DNA of 64,000 nucleotides from Acanthosoma haemorrhoidale (GCA_930367205.1 OV884015.1:110362509-110426508); one strand, 5' to 3'. Shown: positions 48,321 to 60,985, counted from the stretch's first letter. The notes: generated by a model not told the origin, from the letters alone. Translations and numbers: made by a program.

Positions 48321-49713
48321 TTAACTTTAATCGGCCATATTATTAATTTTAAAGAAAATAAATTATTATTGGGGTAGCTCTCATGGAGAGGTAAGAACGA
48401 TCGAGGTCGCCACAGTCGGTAGCATTTATTTTTTAATTTCCTGAAAATTTAGATTTTTAGGTTGAAATTTAGGATTGAAATTTTAGCTTTAGGTTATGCG
48501 ATATTAAATTTTTATTAGACACAGACCATAAGCACGTCATTGACATCGACTTTGCCAGTCCTCAGTGCTCTTATAGTTGTATACTTAATTTTTGTCTGTT
48601 AGACAAGACAGCTTTTCTTCCGATTACACTTCACTAGTAAGTTAATTTAAATATTTATTATTTTTCAATGTTTTGTTCGAGTGTTTTAATATTACCAGCT
48701 TTCAACCAACCAACCAAGTTGAAACAACAAAAAAAAAAAACCGATTTAAAAACTGATTTGTTTTTACTTGTAAAAAAGAACCAAGGAAAATCTGTTTGAG
48801 ATCACTCGTGAACGATGGTTGAACTGATAAACAATAGACATTAAAAAATAAAATGAATCCTCTTTCACTTCTCTTTAAAAAAAAAAAATGAGGCAACTCC
48901 CCCTCAAAGGGTTCCATGGGAATACTAATATTGTTTGAAATTATTGCTCCATTATTCTTAAAATATCGTTTTAGAACCTAGTTTATTTTCTCAAACGCTT
49001 GAAAGAGAAATAGGTTTAGTTCCTATTCCTGGTCCCGACTTGTAGAATCCCCCTAAGCGCAACAGCTGTTGACAGATTTCCATTAGAGGAGAAAGAAAAG
49101 AAAACATGCTTCCTAGCTGTGAAGAGAAAAAATTGGAAACCATCTAAAGCTATTTGTGCTCCAAACATTTCACGCAAGTTTTGTATTCAAAACTTAAAAA
49201 AAAGGAGCCATTCCATCAATTTTTGATTCTTAACCAGAACACTTAAAAGCAAAAGTCACTCAGGTTTGTAAAATTTTTTTTTTTAAATGGATTCTATTTT
49301 GGGAACTAAGAGCAACCAAACGTCATTCACCACAAAACACACTTTTTCCAAAAAAAGGCTTAAATTAATGTAAGCTATCTCTCAATCGTACAAGTGTTAG
49401 AGACACAAAAGAACTCGTTGGAATTAAAGACCCAGGAGGATTAATTTTACCCCATTTGAGCTCTTTTTCGGAAAGTGCTGATAAATGTTCAGACATATAG
49501 GGTAACTTTTGGAAGATGAAAAGACTGAATCGTCAGTTGCAGAACGTCAACGATATAATTTAAACAATCCGGTCTAAAAATAAGAAAATTGTTTTATTTA
49601 ATGGTCAGTAGTAATAAAACTATTTTTTTTAAATGTGTAATCTGTAAATAAATTAATATTTACGTTAAATTGCAATAATTCTTAATTTTTTTCCTAATCG
49701 CAAAAAGAACAAT
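48321..49713. other. AT-rich region, no gene supported
   Basis: Contains many A runs. No protein motif, RNA or transposon end was recognised. Confidence 0.4.
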
Positions 49714-50162
49714 GGCCAGTTAAGAAAGCCAACAAAGAAAGCTGGCGCAGCGATGACCCGGATAACAAACTTAACCAGCTGAGGCAACACCCATTTATCA
49801 CTGACCCAGGCCTTGGTATGGCAACACTAATTCTTCCTTCCCTAAGCAATGGCCCAGATGACATCCACCTATACTCCCACGCCCCGCTGAGGAAGCATGA
49901 CCCATTTCCTTCTATATAAACCTTCCCAAAATTTTACCCGTCCTCACTCAGTCACTCGCCACTCACTCAGTCACTCACCACTCACTCAGTCACTCACCAC
50001 TCACTCAGTCACTCACCACTCACTCAGTCACTCACTACTCACGCAGTCACACTTGCTCTTCCCGACTAGACGTAAGACAGTATTTTTAGTAACCGTTACC
50101 TCGTTGTACTTTTGAATAAACTCTTCTTGAAAGTCTATCAGTGTAAACATCTTTAACTGGCC
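49714..50162 (+). mobile_element. LTR-like segment with 10-bp inverted ends
   Basis: Begins GGCCAGTTAA and ends TTAACTGGCC, a perfect 10-bp inverted pair. Inside, CTATATAAACC (near 49910) looks like a TATA box, and TTGAATAAACTC (near 50112) like a polyadenylation signal about 200 bp later, as in the U3-R-U5 of an LTR. No target duplication is apparent, so a different repeat type is possible. Confidence 0.45.
49940..50050 (+). repeat. 19-bp tandem repeat, about five units
   Basis: GTCACTCACCACTCACTCA repeats with 19-bp spacing, with changes in the first and last units. It lies between the TATA-like and AATAAA signals of the LTR-like segment. Confidence 0.9.
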
Positions 50163-51480
50163 TGTTTAATATGCTAGAGTGACCTGGTGTGTGTTTAAGT
50201 AATGTACATTGCCACTCAACTCTGTAGGAATCAATGACGCTTCCGGTTTATTTTATATTCTACGGATGCGGACGGGTCGAAGGTTTCCGGTAACCGCTCG
50301 TAAAGTACAGCCACTCCCTAGGAGTCAATGGCCTACCCATCAGACGTCTAGTAGATGAAACATCCCCGGGCAGAGATTCGATTTAGACAGGAACTGTACA
50401 CCTCGCTCTTCGGCTGCTGAGGGATGGAAGTTTGGTGTGCTCGAGGGGAAACTTTTAAAACGTTGTTTGTCAATTTAATTGGAAGTAGCTCTCACTAGTT
50501 CTTCCTCCTTGCTCTAACTTACATCACGGGGTATTCGCCACCCGCTGCATTTCGACAAGTATCCACTTCCCCGAAGGAAACTATATAAACTGTATCATGT
50601 TTATTCATAGTAGTTCGTAGAGTAATATGCATACTTATTATATGAAACCTAAGCTTTGAAACGGCAAAAGTTTTTCTCCTGCATTATTCTTGTTGCCATT
50701 TTGAACAATTTATTTTAAGTTATGTGTACAGGTTATATTCTTCATAGATAACAACTATGACAAAGGTTTATAAATATTACAAAGTTGTTTTCGTTGGATC
50801 ATTGGTACCGCACTGATTAAATAAATCATTTGCTGCAGTATATAATTGGCTTACTTGTTGAACATCATAACTCCTGCTTTTTTATCGAATGACAATCTGT
50901 ATGGACTCTTTCAACTTTCATTTAATATACACACAGCCATGTTCATCTGGCTGTCCATTGACTCTTCCTGTCTCGAATGTTCTATACACTCCGTTCCTCG
51001 TGTATTTTCACTGCCTACTAAATATTTTCAATATTATTACATTATTACATTATTTTGTATTTTCAATAGCAATTACTTATTTCTTTTTTTTTATTGAAAT
51101 TATCGTTACAATATATTTATATTTATTGACGGATAATAAATTCGCCTGATTGTTGATTGTTTCTTAAAATAATATTTTATAACTTCTTCATTAGGCATTA
51201 GTTACTCCAGTATTATTGAACTATCACTGTATGCCTGACTATGAACTTATTACATACTTGAATACATTAACATGCATACTATTCATAAGGCATGACTTCA
51301 AATTAGCAGTAGAAACAAAAGCGACATATTAGCAATCTTGAGATTATTGAAATTAATCTGAATGCAACTTGTTCAAATTCTCTGAAAGTCCAAGGAGATT
51401 TCAAGTGGACTCCGGTATAAAGTAATGTTATATTTTGTTTATTGAGGTTTTAATATGAGTTATGTAATATTATTTGTTTG
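50163..51480. other. no gene supported
   Basis: A GC-richer block (50200-50590) followed by AT-rich DNA. Two overlapping frames (50846-51149) are rich in Phe, Ile and Tyr from AT-bias and show no family motif. Confidence 0.4.
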
Positions 51481-51589
51481 GTCTAAAATTTGAAAATGTA
51501 CATATATTGATAAATATAGAGAGATAGAAAATGTTTTTGGATGTTGGTAAGCACAATTCGTTTTCTTAGCTTCAATTTAATATAAATAT

Positions 51590-52401
51590 TATATGTTTTG
51601 AAATCTGGAGAACTTGCTGGCCAGGCTAAGACCTCAATGTTGTGCTGATGAAGGATCGTCTGTACTATGCGAGCCACATGTGGACGTGCATTAGAAATGA
51701 ATGATCGCTGATTTCGATGAGGAAGGGCAACACATGAGGTTCCAAAATTTCATCTACATAGCGAGTGGCCGTCAAAGACCCTCCACGAACAACTGCCAAT
51801 TCTGTGCGGCACTCCATTGAAATCCCAGCCCACACCATTAAGGAACCACGTTGAAAAGGTTGGATCTGGGTGAAATTACAAGCTGCATACCTTTCATTTC
51901 TTCTTCTCCACACCCTTTCACGCCCGTCTGGAGATCGTAGAGCAAATCTAGATTCATCTGTAAAAAGTACAGCACACCATTCGTCCATAGTCCAATGACT
52001 GTGTTCTCGAGCAAAAGCCAGCCGTGTAACTCTGTGAGTTCTGGTCAATTCTGGTCCTCTTACTGGGTGAAAAGCCATTAGTCCATACTCATTTAATCTT
52101 CTCCGAGCAGTACGTTCAGAAATTTGCACACCTCTAACTTCTTGGAGCTGATGAATGGCTTAAACAACGGTAAGGTGGCGGTTTCGTAAAATTCTTAAAG
52201 TAAGAAACCAGTCATCCTGTGGTTCTGTTGCCCTAGGCCAGAACCGGCCCTTCTATGGTAAGACCCAGTTTCTCGAAAACGCCTGACGGCGTCTCGTAGA
52301 GTTTCATGGGGAACTCCGATGTCATTAGCTGCATATCTAATGGAACGTCCATCATCAATAAGTGCCACACCACGTGCAACATCCTCAGCACGAAGAGGCA
52401 T
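51590..52401 (-). pseudogene. Tc1-like transposase pseudogene
   Basis: Reverse strand from ATG 52401: MPLRAEDVARGVALIDDG and IRYAANDIGVPHETLRDAVR form the N-terminal helix-turn-helix. After a shift come ISERTARRRLNEYGL, WCAVLFTDESRFAL (first Asp) and RGSLMVWAGIS. The second catalytic motif is corrupted: VHMWLA stands where an R-P-H-V-A context is expected and the Asp-Asn is lost. The end WPASSPDF is followed by unrelated residues instead of the Pro-x-Glu part. Several frame breaks make it inactive. Terminal repeats were not found. Confidence 0.85.
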
Positions 52402-52589
52402 TTTTAAACTTAAAATAACTTTGCTGCACCAGAACGCAAATGACACTGAATAAACATTTTTAATTCCATGGAAAGTAAACATTGGGAACGACAGTCCTTT
52501 ATTTGAATTAAGGATTATGGGCTACTATCCTCTATATTGACATTTCTAATTGAAAACAAGTCGGTAACCTTCTCGCTACTGTACACTTT

Positions 52590-52850
52590 TTTTTTTTTTT
52601 ATTTCAGAACCTCTCTTTACTAATAGTGTACAATGAACAAGAAATAAATAAGTAATTTTTGATTTACATATTTCTCCTCGTTCAACATACACAGATGCAT
52701 TCGAAGGAGGGCATAGCATAGATATAATACATTTCAGTTTGTTGTTAAAAAGTCAATAACACATACACTACACTCGGTGATAAGGCTCACCTTCAGCTTA
52801 CAACCGGGAAACACTAAAACACTTCTGTACACTTAATTAGCTCTAAGCAC
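52590..52850 (-). mobile_element. Jockey-like LINE 3' end, diverged copy
   Basis: Reverse-oriented: on the reverse strand AAGGTGAGCCTTATCACCGA and CCTCCTTCGAATGCATCTGT, in the order seen in the family's 3' untranslated region. Coding part absent. Confidence 0.6.
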
Positions 52851-53428
52851 TTGACACTGGCGATTCAGCTAACAGAGTGAACGAATCATCCGCGAGTGAT
52901 CCAACAATGTTTAACTGTTGTGTTTATGCCAGATGCTGCTACAAAATTAATGCCGAGCACTAAATTATTCTAATGAAGCACACATACAATTTTACAATGT
53001 TTATTATTGTATACATTGCAATACAATGTTATATAAATAAACAGTAAAATTTAGATGGTACTAGTTTAGGAGGGGGGCATAAATAGCGAGAGATGGGAAA
53101 ATCAAGAGCTCGTGTTTCCGTTTGAATCTTTAATATGATTTTCAAGATCAAATTCACTACTTATTTATTGTTCTAGCTCCACTCACTCCTGACTAAAAAA
53201 GGTTAAGGAGAACTGGAATTGAACTCGAGTCTCGATATTCGACAGTCGATCGAAATGGTTACAGCAAAAAGTAGAGTTGGATCCACACCATTTAATATAT
53301 TTTTGAACAAATCAACTAGAAAGGATCATAAAAGGAAAATTCTTTCAGCTTGACATTACATTTCTCATTAAATTAAACCTCACCTTCAATGGAAGTTACA
53401 AATATGCTCACAAAGCAACTTCCAAGTA
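52851..53428. other. no gene supported
   Basis: AT-rich. A stretch near 53205-53265 contains, on the reverse strand, GAGTTCAATTCC, similar to a pol III B box, perhaps an old tRNA-derived SINE, but no A box at the right distance could be confirmed. Confidence 0.35.
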
Positions 53429-54293
53429 CGGGGGACCGGAAAGTAATGACGTCTTTTTACATTAAACTCAAACAGATAAATTTTTAACAAGTTTTTGTTT
53501 TTAATCAATGATGTAATCACCCTTGTTATCGGCAACCTTTTGCCATCTAGTGTGCAAATTTTCAATGCCTGATCGATCAAAACCAATTGGTTTTTGTGCA
53601 AAATATCTTGAAATGGCATTTTGGACATCATCCAAATTTTTAAATTTTTTGCCACTTAGAAAATGTAGCGATCGGAATAAATGGAAATCCGATATCGGGC
53701 GAGTATGGTGGATTATTTATAATACCTGAGGCAATACCTCTCACACTAATTCATTAATTTTTTCCAGGGTTCTTGCGGTAAAAATAGGCGTAGTGGGGTC
53801 TTGCATTATCGCGTTGGAGAATAACGCCTTTTTTATTGACAATTGCTGAGCAATTTTCAATTAAAGATTGATTTACTCGATCCAATTGTTCACTGTAAAG
53901 ATCTGCATTCACAGTTTTTCCAGGTATCAGCGATGAACGACTCCGCGAATACTCCACCAAACAGACAAAAGCGCCTTTTTGGAGTGTAAACCTGGCTTAG
54001 CTGTACTTCGTGCCGATTCATGCGGAGAGAGATTTTTGGATTATCATAGAGGACCCATTTTTAATCTCCAGCCTCACCCACCATACTCGCCCGATATTGC
54101 GCCATCGGATTTCCATTAATTCCGCTCGCTAAAAATTTGAAAATTCGGATGATGTCCAAAATGCCATCTCCAGATATTTTGCTCAAAAACCAATTGATGT
54201 TTATCGATCTGGCATTGAAAATTTGCACACTAGATGGCAAAAGGTTGCCGATTGACTTTAATGTAGAAAAACAACATTACTTTCCAGTCCCTC
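53429..54293 (-). mobile_element. palindromic mariner derivative, copy B
   Basis: 865 bp between TA dinucleotides, with ends CGGGGGACCGGAAAGTAATG and a diverged right end (CATTACTTTCCAGTCCCTC). Same structure as copy A at 44197-45091, but inserted in reverse orientation. The mirror arms carry the transposase 3' end, and the core (reverse strand 53960-53754) encodes NADLYSEQLDRVNQSLIEN and ILQRDNARPHYAYF. The stretch at about 54055-54110 repeats the arm/core junction of copy A, showing descent from one rearranged progenitor. Confidence 0.87.
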
Positions 54294-54615
54294 TATTATT
54301 ATATTACCGAAGTTAGGTCAGGGTTTTCCTTATCAATGTTAACTGCTGCTTTTACCCACTACAGTATTGTTTTTAGCCAATCGGTTCTGGCGTGTTGTGA
54401 AATGTAATCAGTCATGCTTAGGAAATTATAAATAAATAAATTATTGGCAATGGTAGAATGCTGTCTCGTTTACCAGAAGCCTGCGTACCTTAGGCGTAAG
54501 GAATATTTCGCCCAATATAAAAACTTAATAACCTCTTGATACTCCTAAGTGCTCACCAATTAGGCAACAAATTGTTTTGAATTTTATAAAAACATTCAAT
54601 ACCTTCTTCTTCTTT
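54294..54615. other. no feature recognised
   Basis: Short AT-rich gap between the mariner derivative and the RTE-like fragment. Confidence 0.4.
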
Positions 54616-54624
54616 GTCTTCCTC

Positions 54625-55965
54625 TTGTACCTTGTTATTAGCGTCGAGGAGCCTCGATAAATTGGAGCCATCTCTCTCGGTCCCTACATAGCTGCTTCAA
54701 TCGCTGGAGTGTTTTACCTTTTTTCCCTCCAATCCTCTGGATGTTCTCCTGGTAGGAAATTCTGGGACGTCCTCTCGGTCTTTTCCCAGATGGTTGGGCT
54801 TCTAGAACTTTCTTTGGTTCTTTTTTATCTCCCATACATTGCACACGTGGCAAAACCACTTCAGCTGTTGGGACTCCTCCAACTGTTCTTTTATTTGAAC
54901 TTTTCTGATGCAATCCCTTCTTGTCTTCCCAACCGCTCTCCTCAGAAACTTCATTTCTGCTGCAGTAATGCGGCAGGCTTGCTTATCAAGCATTATCAAG
55001 CTTTCACTTCCATATGTAAGGGTCGGGAGATAAACCGATTTGTATACGTGCCGTTTAGCCTCCATACCTACTTCTCGGTGTCCGATTATACTATTGGAGA
55101 TCTGGTAGTAAACTTGATTGGCTTTAGCAATTCTATGGGATATCTCTGGGTCAATCTTACCAGAAGAACTTATAACGGTCCCTAGGTAGCTAAACTCAGG
55201 CACCACTTCCAATACCTCTCCACTGCAGATCAGATGGACGTCTTCTTGATCTTCACGGGACAGAACCAGGACTTTGCTCTCAGCGGTGTTAATGACCATC
55301 CCTTTACGGAGTAGCTCTTCCTGCCATTCTATTAGGGCCTCCTGCATCTTTTCTTGGGAATCAGAAATCATGGCGATGTCATCGGCATACAAAAGGCTTT
55401 GTACGAGAATGGTTCTTAAGTTCCATTTTCCGATGGCGGTCCATGCAGATCGGCGTTTGCATATTTTATGGTTCTCGTCCATAAAAACCATGAACAGGAG
55501 GGGGCTTAGACTATCTCCCTGCCTCACACCTTTTTCTATGGGGAATGCCTCACTTTCTTCCATTGATCCGTGCAACTCCCTTTGCATTATGGTAAGCCGA
55601 CTCAATGGCTGAAATCAGATCGCCTGGAATATCTTTGGCTGCCAATGCTTCCCATATTTCTTTTCTGGGCACCGAGTCAAATGCTGCCTTTAAGTCTAAG
55701 AATGCCAAGAATAAGTGCTTGCCTCTGTCCCATGCCTTCTCTGGTATGCTTCTTAGGACAAAAATGTGATTCTGTGTTCGCTTTCCAGGACGGAAACCTG
55801 CCTGTTCATCTTCTATTTTATTTTCAATCTTTCTCCTCAGTCGCTTTTCCAGTATGCTGGTGTAAAGTTTGTAAACAACTGACAGCAAGCTTATAGGCCG
55901 GTAATTTTCACATTCGGTGGAGCTGCCTTTTTTGTGGATGGGAATAATTACACAACATTCAATAC
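54625..55965 (-). pseudogene. 5'-truncated RTE-like non-LTR reverse transcriptase
   Basis: Reverse strand, two main frames. 55960-55550: IIPIHKKGS, ENYRPISLLSVVYKLYTSIL, EDEQAGFRPGKRT, FLDLKAAFDSVPR. 55605-54802: GVRQGDSLSPLLF, LLYADDIAMISDS (catalytic Asp-Asp), FSYLGTVISSSG, YGSES. A third frame, 54913-54638, holds GKRPRGRPRISYQENIQ and RDRERWLQFI, the usual C-terminal end. One shift near 55580 and another near 54860 break the frame. No endonuclease domain is present. Motif order fits RTE-type elements; the clade assignment is inference. Confidence 0.88.
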
Positions 55966-58109
55966 CACAAATTATTATTCTGATTAATCACTCTTGATAA
56001 AATATAAGAAACAGAAGCATGTATAGTATGGGCTTCTCTAATTTGTTTTATTAAAACTGTTCCCTTATTCTGCTACACTTAAGTTTTTAAATCCCAAGTA
56101 GACACTCATTTAAAATATATTTTGTAGATTTATGCAAAATCTATGAATAAGTAATGCATCTTAGCACAGTTGTTTGTTAGTTGGGTCATCTTGAAATAAA
56201 TTAAATAGTTTTAGAAAATCTGTGAACCATATGAAAACGCAAATCACCTCTTAATAAGTGTTAAAAAAAACTAGTTTCAAAGTTGATTGAAATGACCTTA
56301 GCTAACATCTACGCATGCCAAAATTGAAATAACTCTATAAATAGGATCGGTATCTGTTATTTTGGGACAGCAACCTTTTGTTTGGCTTTACCGATGTGTT
56401 TCTGGCATCGATCATAAAAGACATGGTGGAAAATAACTCGAATTTGGTCGTTCTAGTTTCTTAACAGGCGGTGTATGTGTATAAAATTATCAACAGATCT
56501 CTGTAAGGGCTAATTGCCTATACTGGAGGCAGTGGGCCGTTTCAGCCAATCAGGACTAACCTAACGTGTGTATTTGACTAATCTCTCAGCTGACGGAAGG
56601 CTGAGATCAAGGAGGCTGATTGCCACGCTAAAGCTTTTAACGTCTGCTATTAACTCTGAGAAGGGATCTATCTCTGCTCAACTAAATGTCTTTAATAAAT
56701 TTGACGTTACCTCTTAAGTAGCGATGAAGAAATAATTAACGAGAGAACACCATATTCACGGACCGTGAGAATAACGGCTTTAACAAAAGTGTGTGAAATG
56801 GTCGTCAAGATTTTCATGGACTGTTAATTTAAATTAAGATAGCGTTGTTTCTGGCGACGGAGTGCTCTATACCTCCCCCCCCCCCCCGGTGCCTCTTGAA
56901 TTCAAAGAGGCAGCGAAATTAAACTGTGCAGTTGGCCGGACTGGTGCACAGCTGATGGAGCCAATATGGCGGCTATTCCACATGTGTTGTATAGTTCGGG
57001 AAGGAGACGCTCCAACTATCGCACTATCGGCTGAACTGCACCAGTGGGACAAATACGGTCATTCGACTGTGCGCTCTATCAAGTGGAAAACCGGCGGTTT
57101 GATACACGAGGATCAAGATCTGGTTGCAGCCCTGGGCGGGGTGGTGTCATGGAGAATACTAACTTTTCCACCAGCTGGTCTTAGTTTTAATGTAACGAGT
57201 CGCTATTCTCGAAAATTCTGCTTCTAACATTTTCTTCGATTGTTGCAAAACTCAAGTGAGAGGCTCTCCTTTCATTCATGTTCGGGTGATCGTCTTTCAG
57301 CTCAAAAAAATGTAAGGAGAGGTTTTTTTTTATAAGTATTTAAAAATGTCGTTTATTTATTTTATATATAATATGAAATTGAATTTTATTTTAAAATGAA
57401 TCAGCTATTAGATAAATAAGCTGAATGTCTATTGCTAAGAGGTTAGGTAGCTAACGGTTAATCGTGGGAAAAAAACACATATATATGGTTGGAGAGGATT
57501 GTGGGTGTTATGTTAATATGAAATAGATTATATAGCCCTGAGATCATATTAAATGTTAATCGATCTAGTATCAAAAGGCAATGGACAGAATATAGGATGA
57601 GCTGGAATATATGTTGATTTCACAGGCCATACATTCCATTTCCCTGTTATAAAATAAATACATATATAAATATTTAGAGTAGGGATAGAAAATCGGCGGG
57701 ATTATATTAAAATTGCTTAACCCTACTCCGAACGGCTGGTAAGATTTAATCAAGGCTATAGACCGACCAGATGGAGCTCGATTTGCATGTTGCCTTAGCG
57801 TTCACCGAGCGAGCGTTCTACATTCATCTCGGCTGGGGATTTATAGAATTGCCTTTTTAGAGGGACCATACAAAGATGCCATTTGCATTTGATCATGGAA
57901 TAATTATGCAGCCTGCTGCCAGGATCGAGAAGCAGGCCCTGAAATATACGCGAACCCGCTGTAAGGAGTGTGTCTTAGGCATGTTCAAACTTGGCCCATT
58001 GTATTACAATCATTTTCATCACCTTGGTAGGACGTTAGCTATGGAAAACATGTGTCTTTTGAAACGTATATAACGGAAATAAATTATAAAGTAAATTCAC
58101 ATAAAATAT
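55966..58109. other. no host gene supported
   Basis: AT-rich except for 56860-57230, which opens with a C run and contains a 121-codon forward frame (AKLNCAVGRTGAQL, MEPIWRLFHMCC) of higher GC, and a shadow frame on the other strand. I do not recognise it; it is probably transposon-derived. A 65-codon frame at 57876-58073 just left of the Gypsy-like part is equally unassigned. Confidence 0.35.
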
Positions 58110-58716
58110 AAGGATATAAAAACTATCCTTATTGTCCTTGATTATTCCCTGTCTTACTAGCTCCTCAATTTCCTTCCGGATATGCTGTCGTAGTGCTTGT
58201 GGGTATCTTCGCTCTTTTACATAGGTCACGCGCTCTGTCTTCAGCGGGATCTCGTGTAGCGTTCTCCCGGTTGCTCCCAGCGTGTCTCCGCCTACAAAGA
58301 AAATATACCGGAACTCTTCCCGTATCTTCTCCCTCCAGCCCTCTACCCTGTTTACCACTCCGATTTGCACTCTTTATCCCAGGGTGGTTCCCAAGCTCCG
58401 ATAAACCACTTTACCTAATTTAAGTCTCCACTTCCTCCCCTCGTTCCTAATCCGCACTCCTACCTTTCCCGGCATCACAACCCGCGATCATTTGATATCT
58501 CCGTGGCATGGACTTCACCACATGCACCTTAATCTCAGCTCCTATATTCGTCCACCCTCGGATTCCCACGACCAATTCCCCCAATATCTCACAAGGCCCC
58601 CCCAGAGTAATTAATTTACACTCACATACCTGTATCGGAATCTTGTGTGCTCTCTCTCCACCACTTAGCCTGAGTGCACTACACGAAACTATGGCACTCG
58701 TGCTCCCTGTGTCCAC
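58110..58716 (-). pseudogene. Gypsy-like protease and RT start, inverted
   Basis: Reverse strand 58716-58447 reads DTGSTSAIVS, the catalytic Asp-Thr-Gly of a retrotransposon aspartic protease, with a following domain-like frame. 58370-58035 then contains HEIPLKTERVTYVKERRYPQ and IEELVRQGIIKD, the segment before the first RT motif in Gypsy polyproteins. The RT palm is absent. Orientation is opposite to the RNase H/integrase part that begins about 40 bp to the right. Confidence 0.75.
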
Positions 58717-58756
58717 CAGACACCTTCCTTCTAAAATTCGATGATCGGGAACTCAC

Positions 58757-60175
58757 ACGTTATCTCCCTTACTGATCATAAGAGCCGGTTCATCGCGCTC
58801 GACAGAGAACAGTTGGGAATTGTGTGGGCAATCGAAGACTTCCACCCCTATGTCTTTGGCTGGCGGTTCGTAATCCAGACGGATCATCGACCCCTGCAAT
58901 GGGTAAGAACTATGTAGAAGTTATCGGCGTGAATTACCCACTGGAAAGAGTTTCTCAGCCAATACAATATGGACATTGTATATAAACCAGGTTGAGGAAA
59001 TGTAGTGGCAGATTGGTTATCAAGGGCGATCGTCGTGAATGCGATCGAGGAGGATGTTGCAGGATCATCGCGAAACTTCCGGCAATTCGACCAGGAGTGG
59101 TCCCCTGGCGGAGAAGGCGAGCGGGAACTGCTCGAGGGGACTAATGCAACGGACGGCCAAGGAGACGAAAGCTCAGCGAGAGACCGGTCCTCCGACATAG
59201 AAGATGTGGAGGACATAATCAACGATGAGCGACGCCAGGTCATTTTGCTAACTAAGACTTACGGGCCATTGAAGGCCGAATACACGAAGTATGGGCGATG
59301 CAATATTGTAACGATTTGTTCGCCACCGGGGATTAAAGACGACAAGATTTTTCCCGCCCTTATGGACGCATCGCCTATATGTGGGCAATGCGACGATATG
59401 GGAACGCATTAAATGATTGTGTAGGATGGAACGAATAGGGATCAATCGAACATTCGTCCGCTGTACCTTGAAGGTGGAAACGTTTAAAGATGAAGGACGT
59501 CAGATGGAGGTGACCCTCGCGTTTCACCAAGGCAAAACGAATCACCGTGGAATAGAGGCAACCATGCAAGGATTGAAGCGTCGATATTTTTGGTGGGGCA
59601 TGAAGGACACAACCACGGGGGTTGTTGGTACCTGCGACACATGCCTCACCACTAAGTACGATTGACCCCCCCCCAGAGCGATGCAGGAGGAAATCCCCAC
59701 AGTGGACATGCCACTGGCACGTTCACATGGTGGGGATCTAAGTGGGTCACCATCATTCATCGATTTAGCAAGACTGTGATGGCACATCTGATCGATGAAC
59801 GATCGGTGGGGGTGGTCATTACGATACGCACTTGGTCTCAATTTCATGTTGTGCCAGACACAGTTGGAAGAGAGTGGACAATGCCGAAATAAGGGCCGAG
59901 GCGGTGGCCTTAGAGATCCACTGGCACCTCAACACCCCAGGACACCCGAAGAATCGAGGTGACGTCGAGCGAGTACACAGCACGCTGAGCGACCACCTGC
60001 GAATCTATCAAGGGGAAAAAGGGCTAGAAACGAACGTAGCTATGGAGAAGGCAGTTATAGCATATTATCACTCCATACATTCTGCCACGGGACTCTTACC
60101 AGTCGAGATCCTTTTCGGACTTCGAGGATGGCGTCGGGATAGCAGGAGTACAGCGTGGCGATTGAAAACATAACA
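58757..60175 (+). pseudogene. Gypsy-like RNase H and integrase remnant
   Basis: Forward strand in several frames. REQLGIVWAIEDFHPYVFGW with QTDHRPLQW is the LTR-retrotransposon RNase H. EFLSQYNMDIVYKPG and VVADWLSRA is the linker before integrase. At 59417-59665, HQGKTNHRG..CDTC forms the His-His-Cys-Cys zinc finger. At 59660-60173 degenerate integrase core and end: NTPGHPKNRGDVERVHSTLS and YYHSIHSATGLLPVEILFG. Stops and shifts throughout, so inactive. No flanking LTR pair was confirmed. Confidence 0.83.
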
Positions 60176-60344
60176 CCTATCAACGGAGGACAGTTCACGT
60201 TGAACTGTTAAAGTTTCCCGCGGCAGAGCCATAATGTTAGACTATTTTATTATTCCGACAATCCTACACATATAGGATCATTGGTTGTTTTCATCCCATG
60301 ATCGTATTTATTTACTATACAGTTATACACCTGACTTATATATA

Positions 60345-60985
60345 TATAATGTTGCGAATTTTGTGATGTTGCCTTTGATTTTAATTTGAAATTAGCGGGC
60401 ATAAAAGGGCGGTAAACGACCCGTGAATCATGGTTATGAAGAGATGGACATTATTTGTTGCCGTTTTGTATAATATTAATATTTATCATATAAATAATAT
60501 CAAGGATTAAATAAAAATATTTTAATATTGGATTTGATAAGTTTAAAATAAGAAAAGTTAAAAATATGAGACAACTGGCATTGGAAGAAATCAGGATGAA
60601 AAAATCAAGAAGGCGAGACAAAGGACGAGTGCTTGAAAAACAATATGGCGTTGGCGTTGTTCTTTTTGTGATCTCATGAGACAAAGGTGTTAAATGAAGA
60701 TAGTGAGTGTTGTGAAACTTTAAAATTCTTTTATTTATATGGTGATTGGGCATAGGAGAACAGTTAACGGAAGAGTAGTCTTCTCAAAGCAGGAAGATTG
60801 AAGTGATAGCAGTGGATTTTACTGATCGCGTGGCAGACCAAGAAGCAAACGAGGAATAAGGGAGAACTCGCCGAAGGACGAAGAAAATAGAAGAAGCGAT
60901 AAGAAAAGGACATAAAAAGTAGTAAATGTGGCCAGTCGCGAAAAATAATAATAAGGTTAAAAAAAAAAAAAAAAATGTTTTTAGT
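60345..60985 (+). repeat. LTR-like dispersed repeat, copy 2
   Basis: Partner of 12782-13420: TGTTGCGAATTTTGTGATG start, AAATTAGCGGGCATAAAAGG, ACATTATTTGTTGCCGT, TGGCCAGTCGC and a CATTGTAATTT end in the same order, with an extra insertion at about 60640-60770. It lies 170 bp right of the Gypsy-like integrase remnant, so it might be that element's 3' LTR, but no left LTR was found. Confidence 0.6.

Noticed and set aside
50846..51149. Overlapping forward frames rich in Phe, Tyr and Ile
   Set aside because: Composition follows AT-bias and there is no conserved motif or splice context; not a membrane protein gene.
56862..57227. 121-codon open frame after a C run
   Set aside because: No family recognised, no splice or start context, and an equally open frame on the opposite strand; probably repeat-derived.
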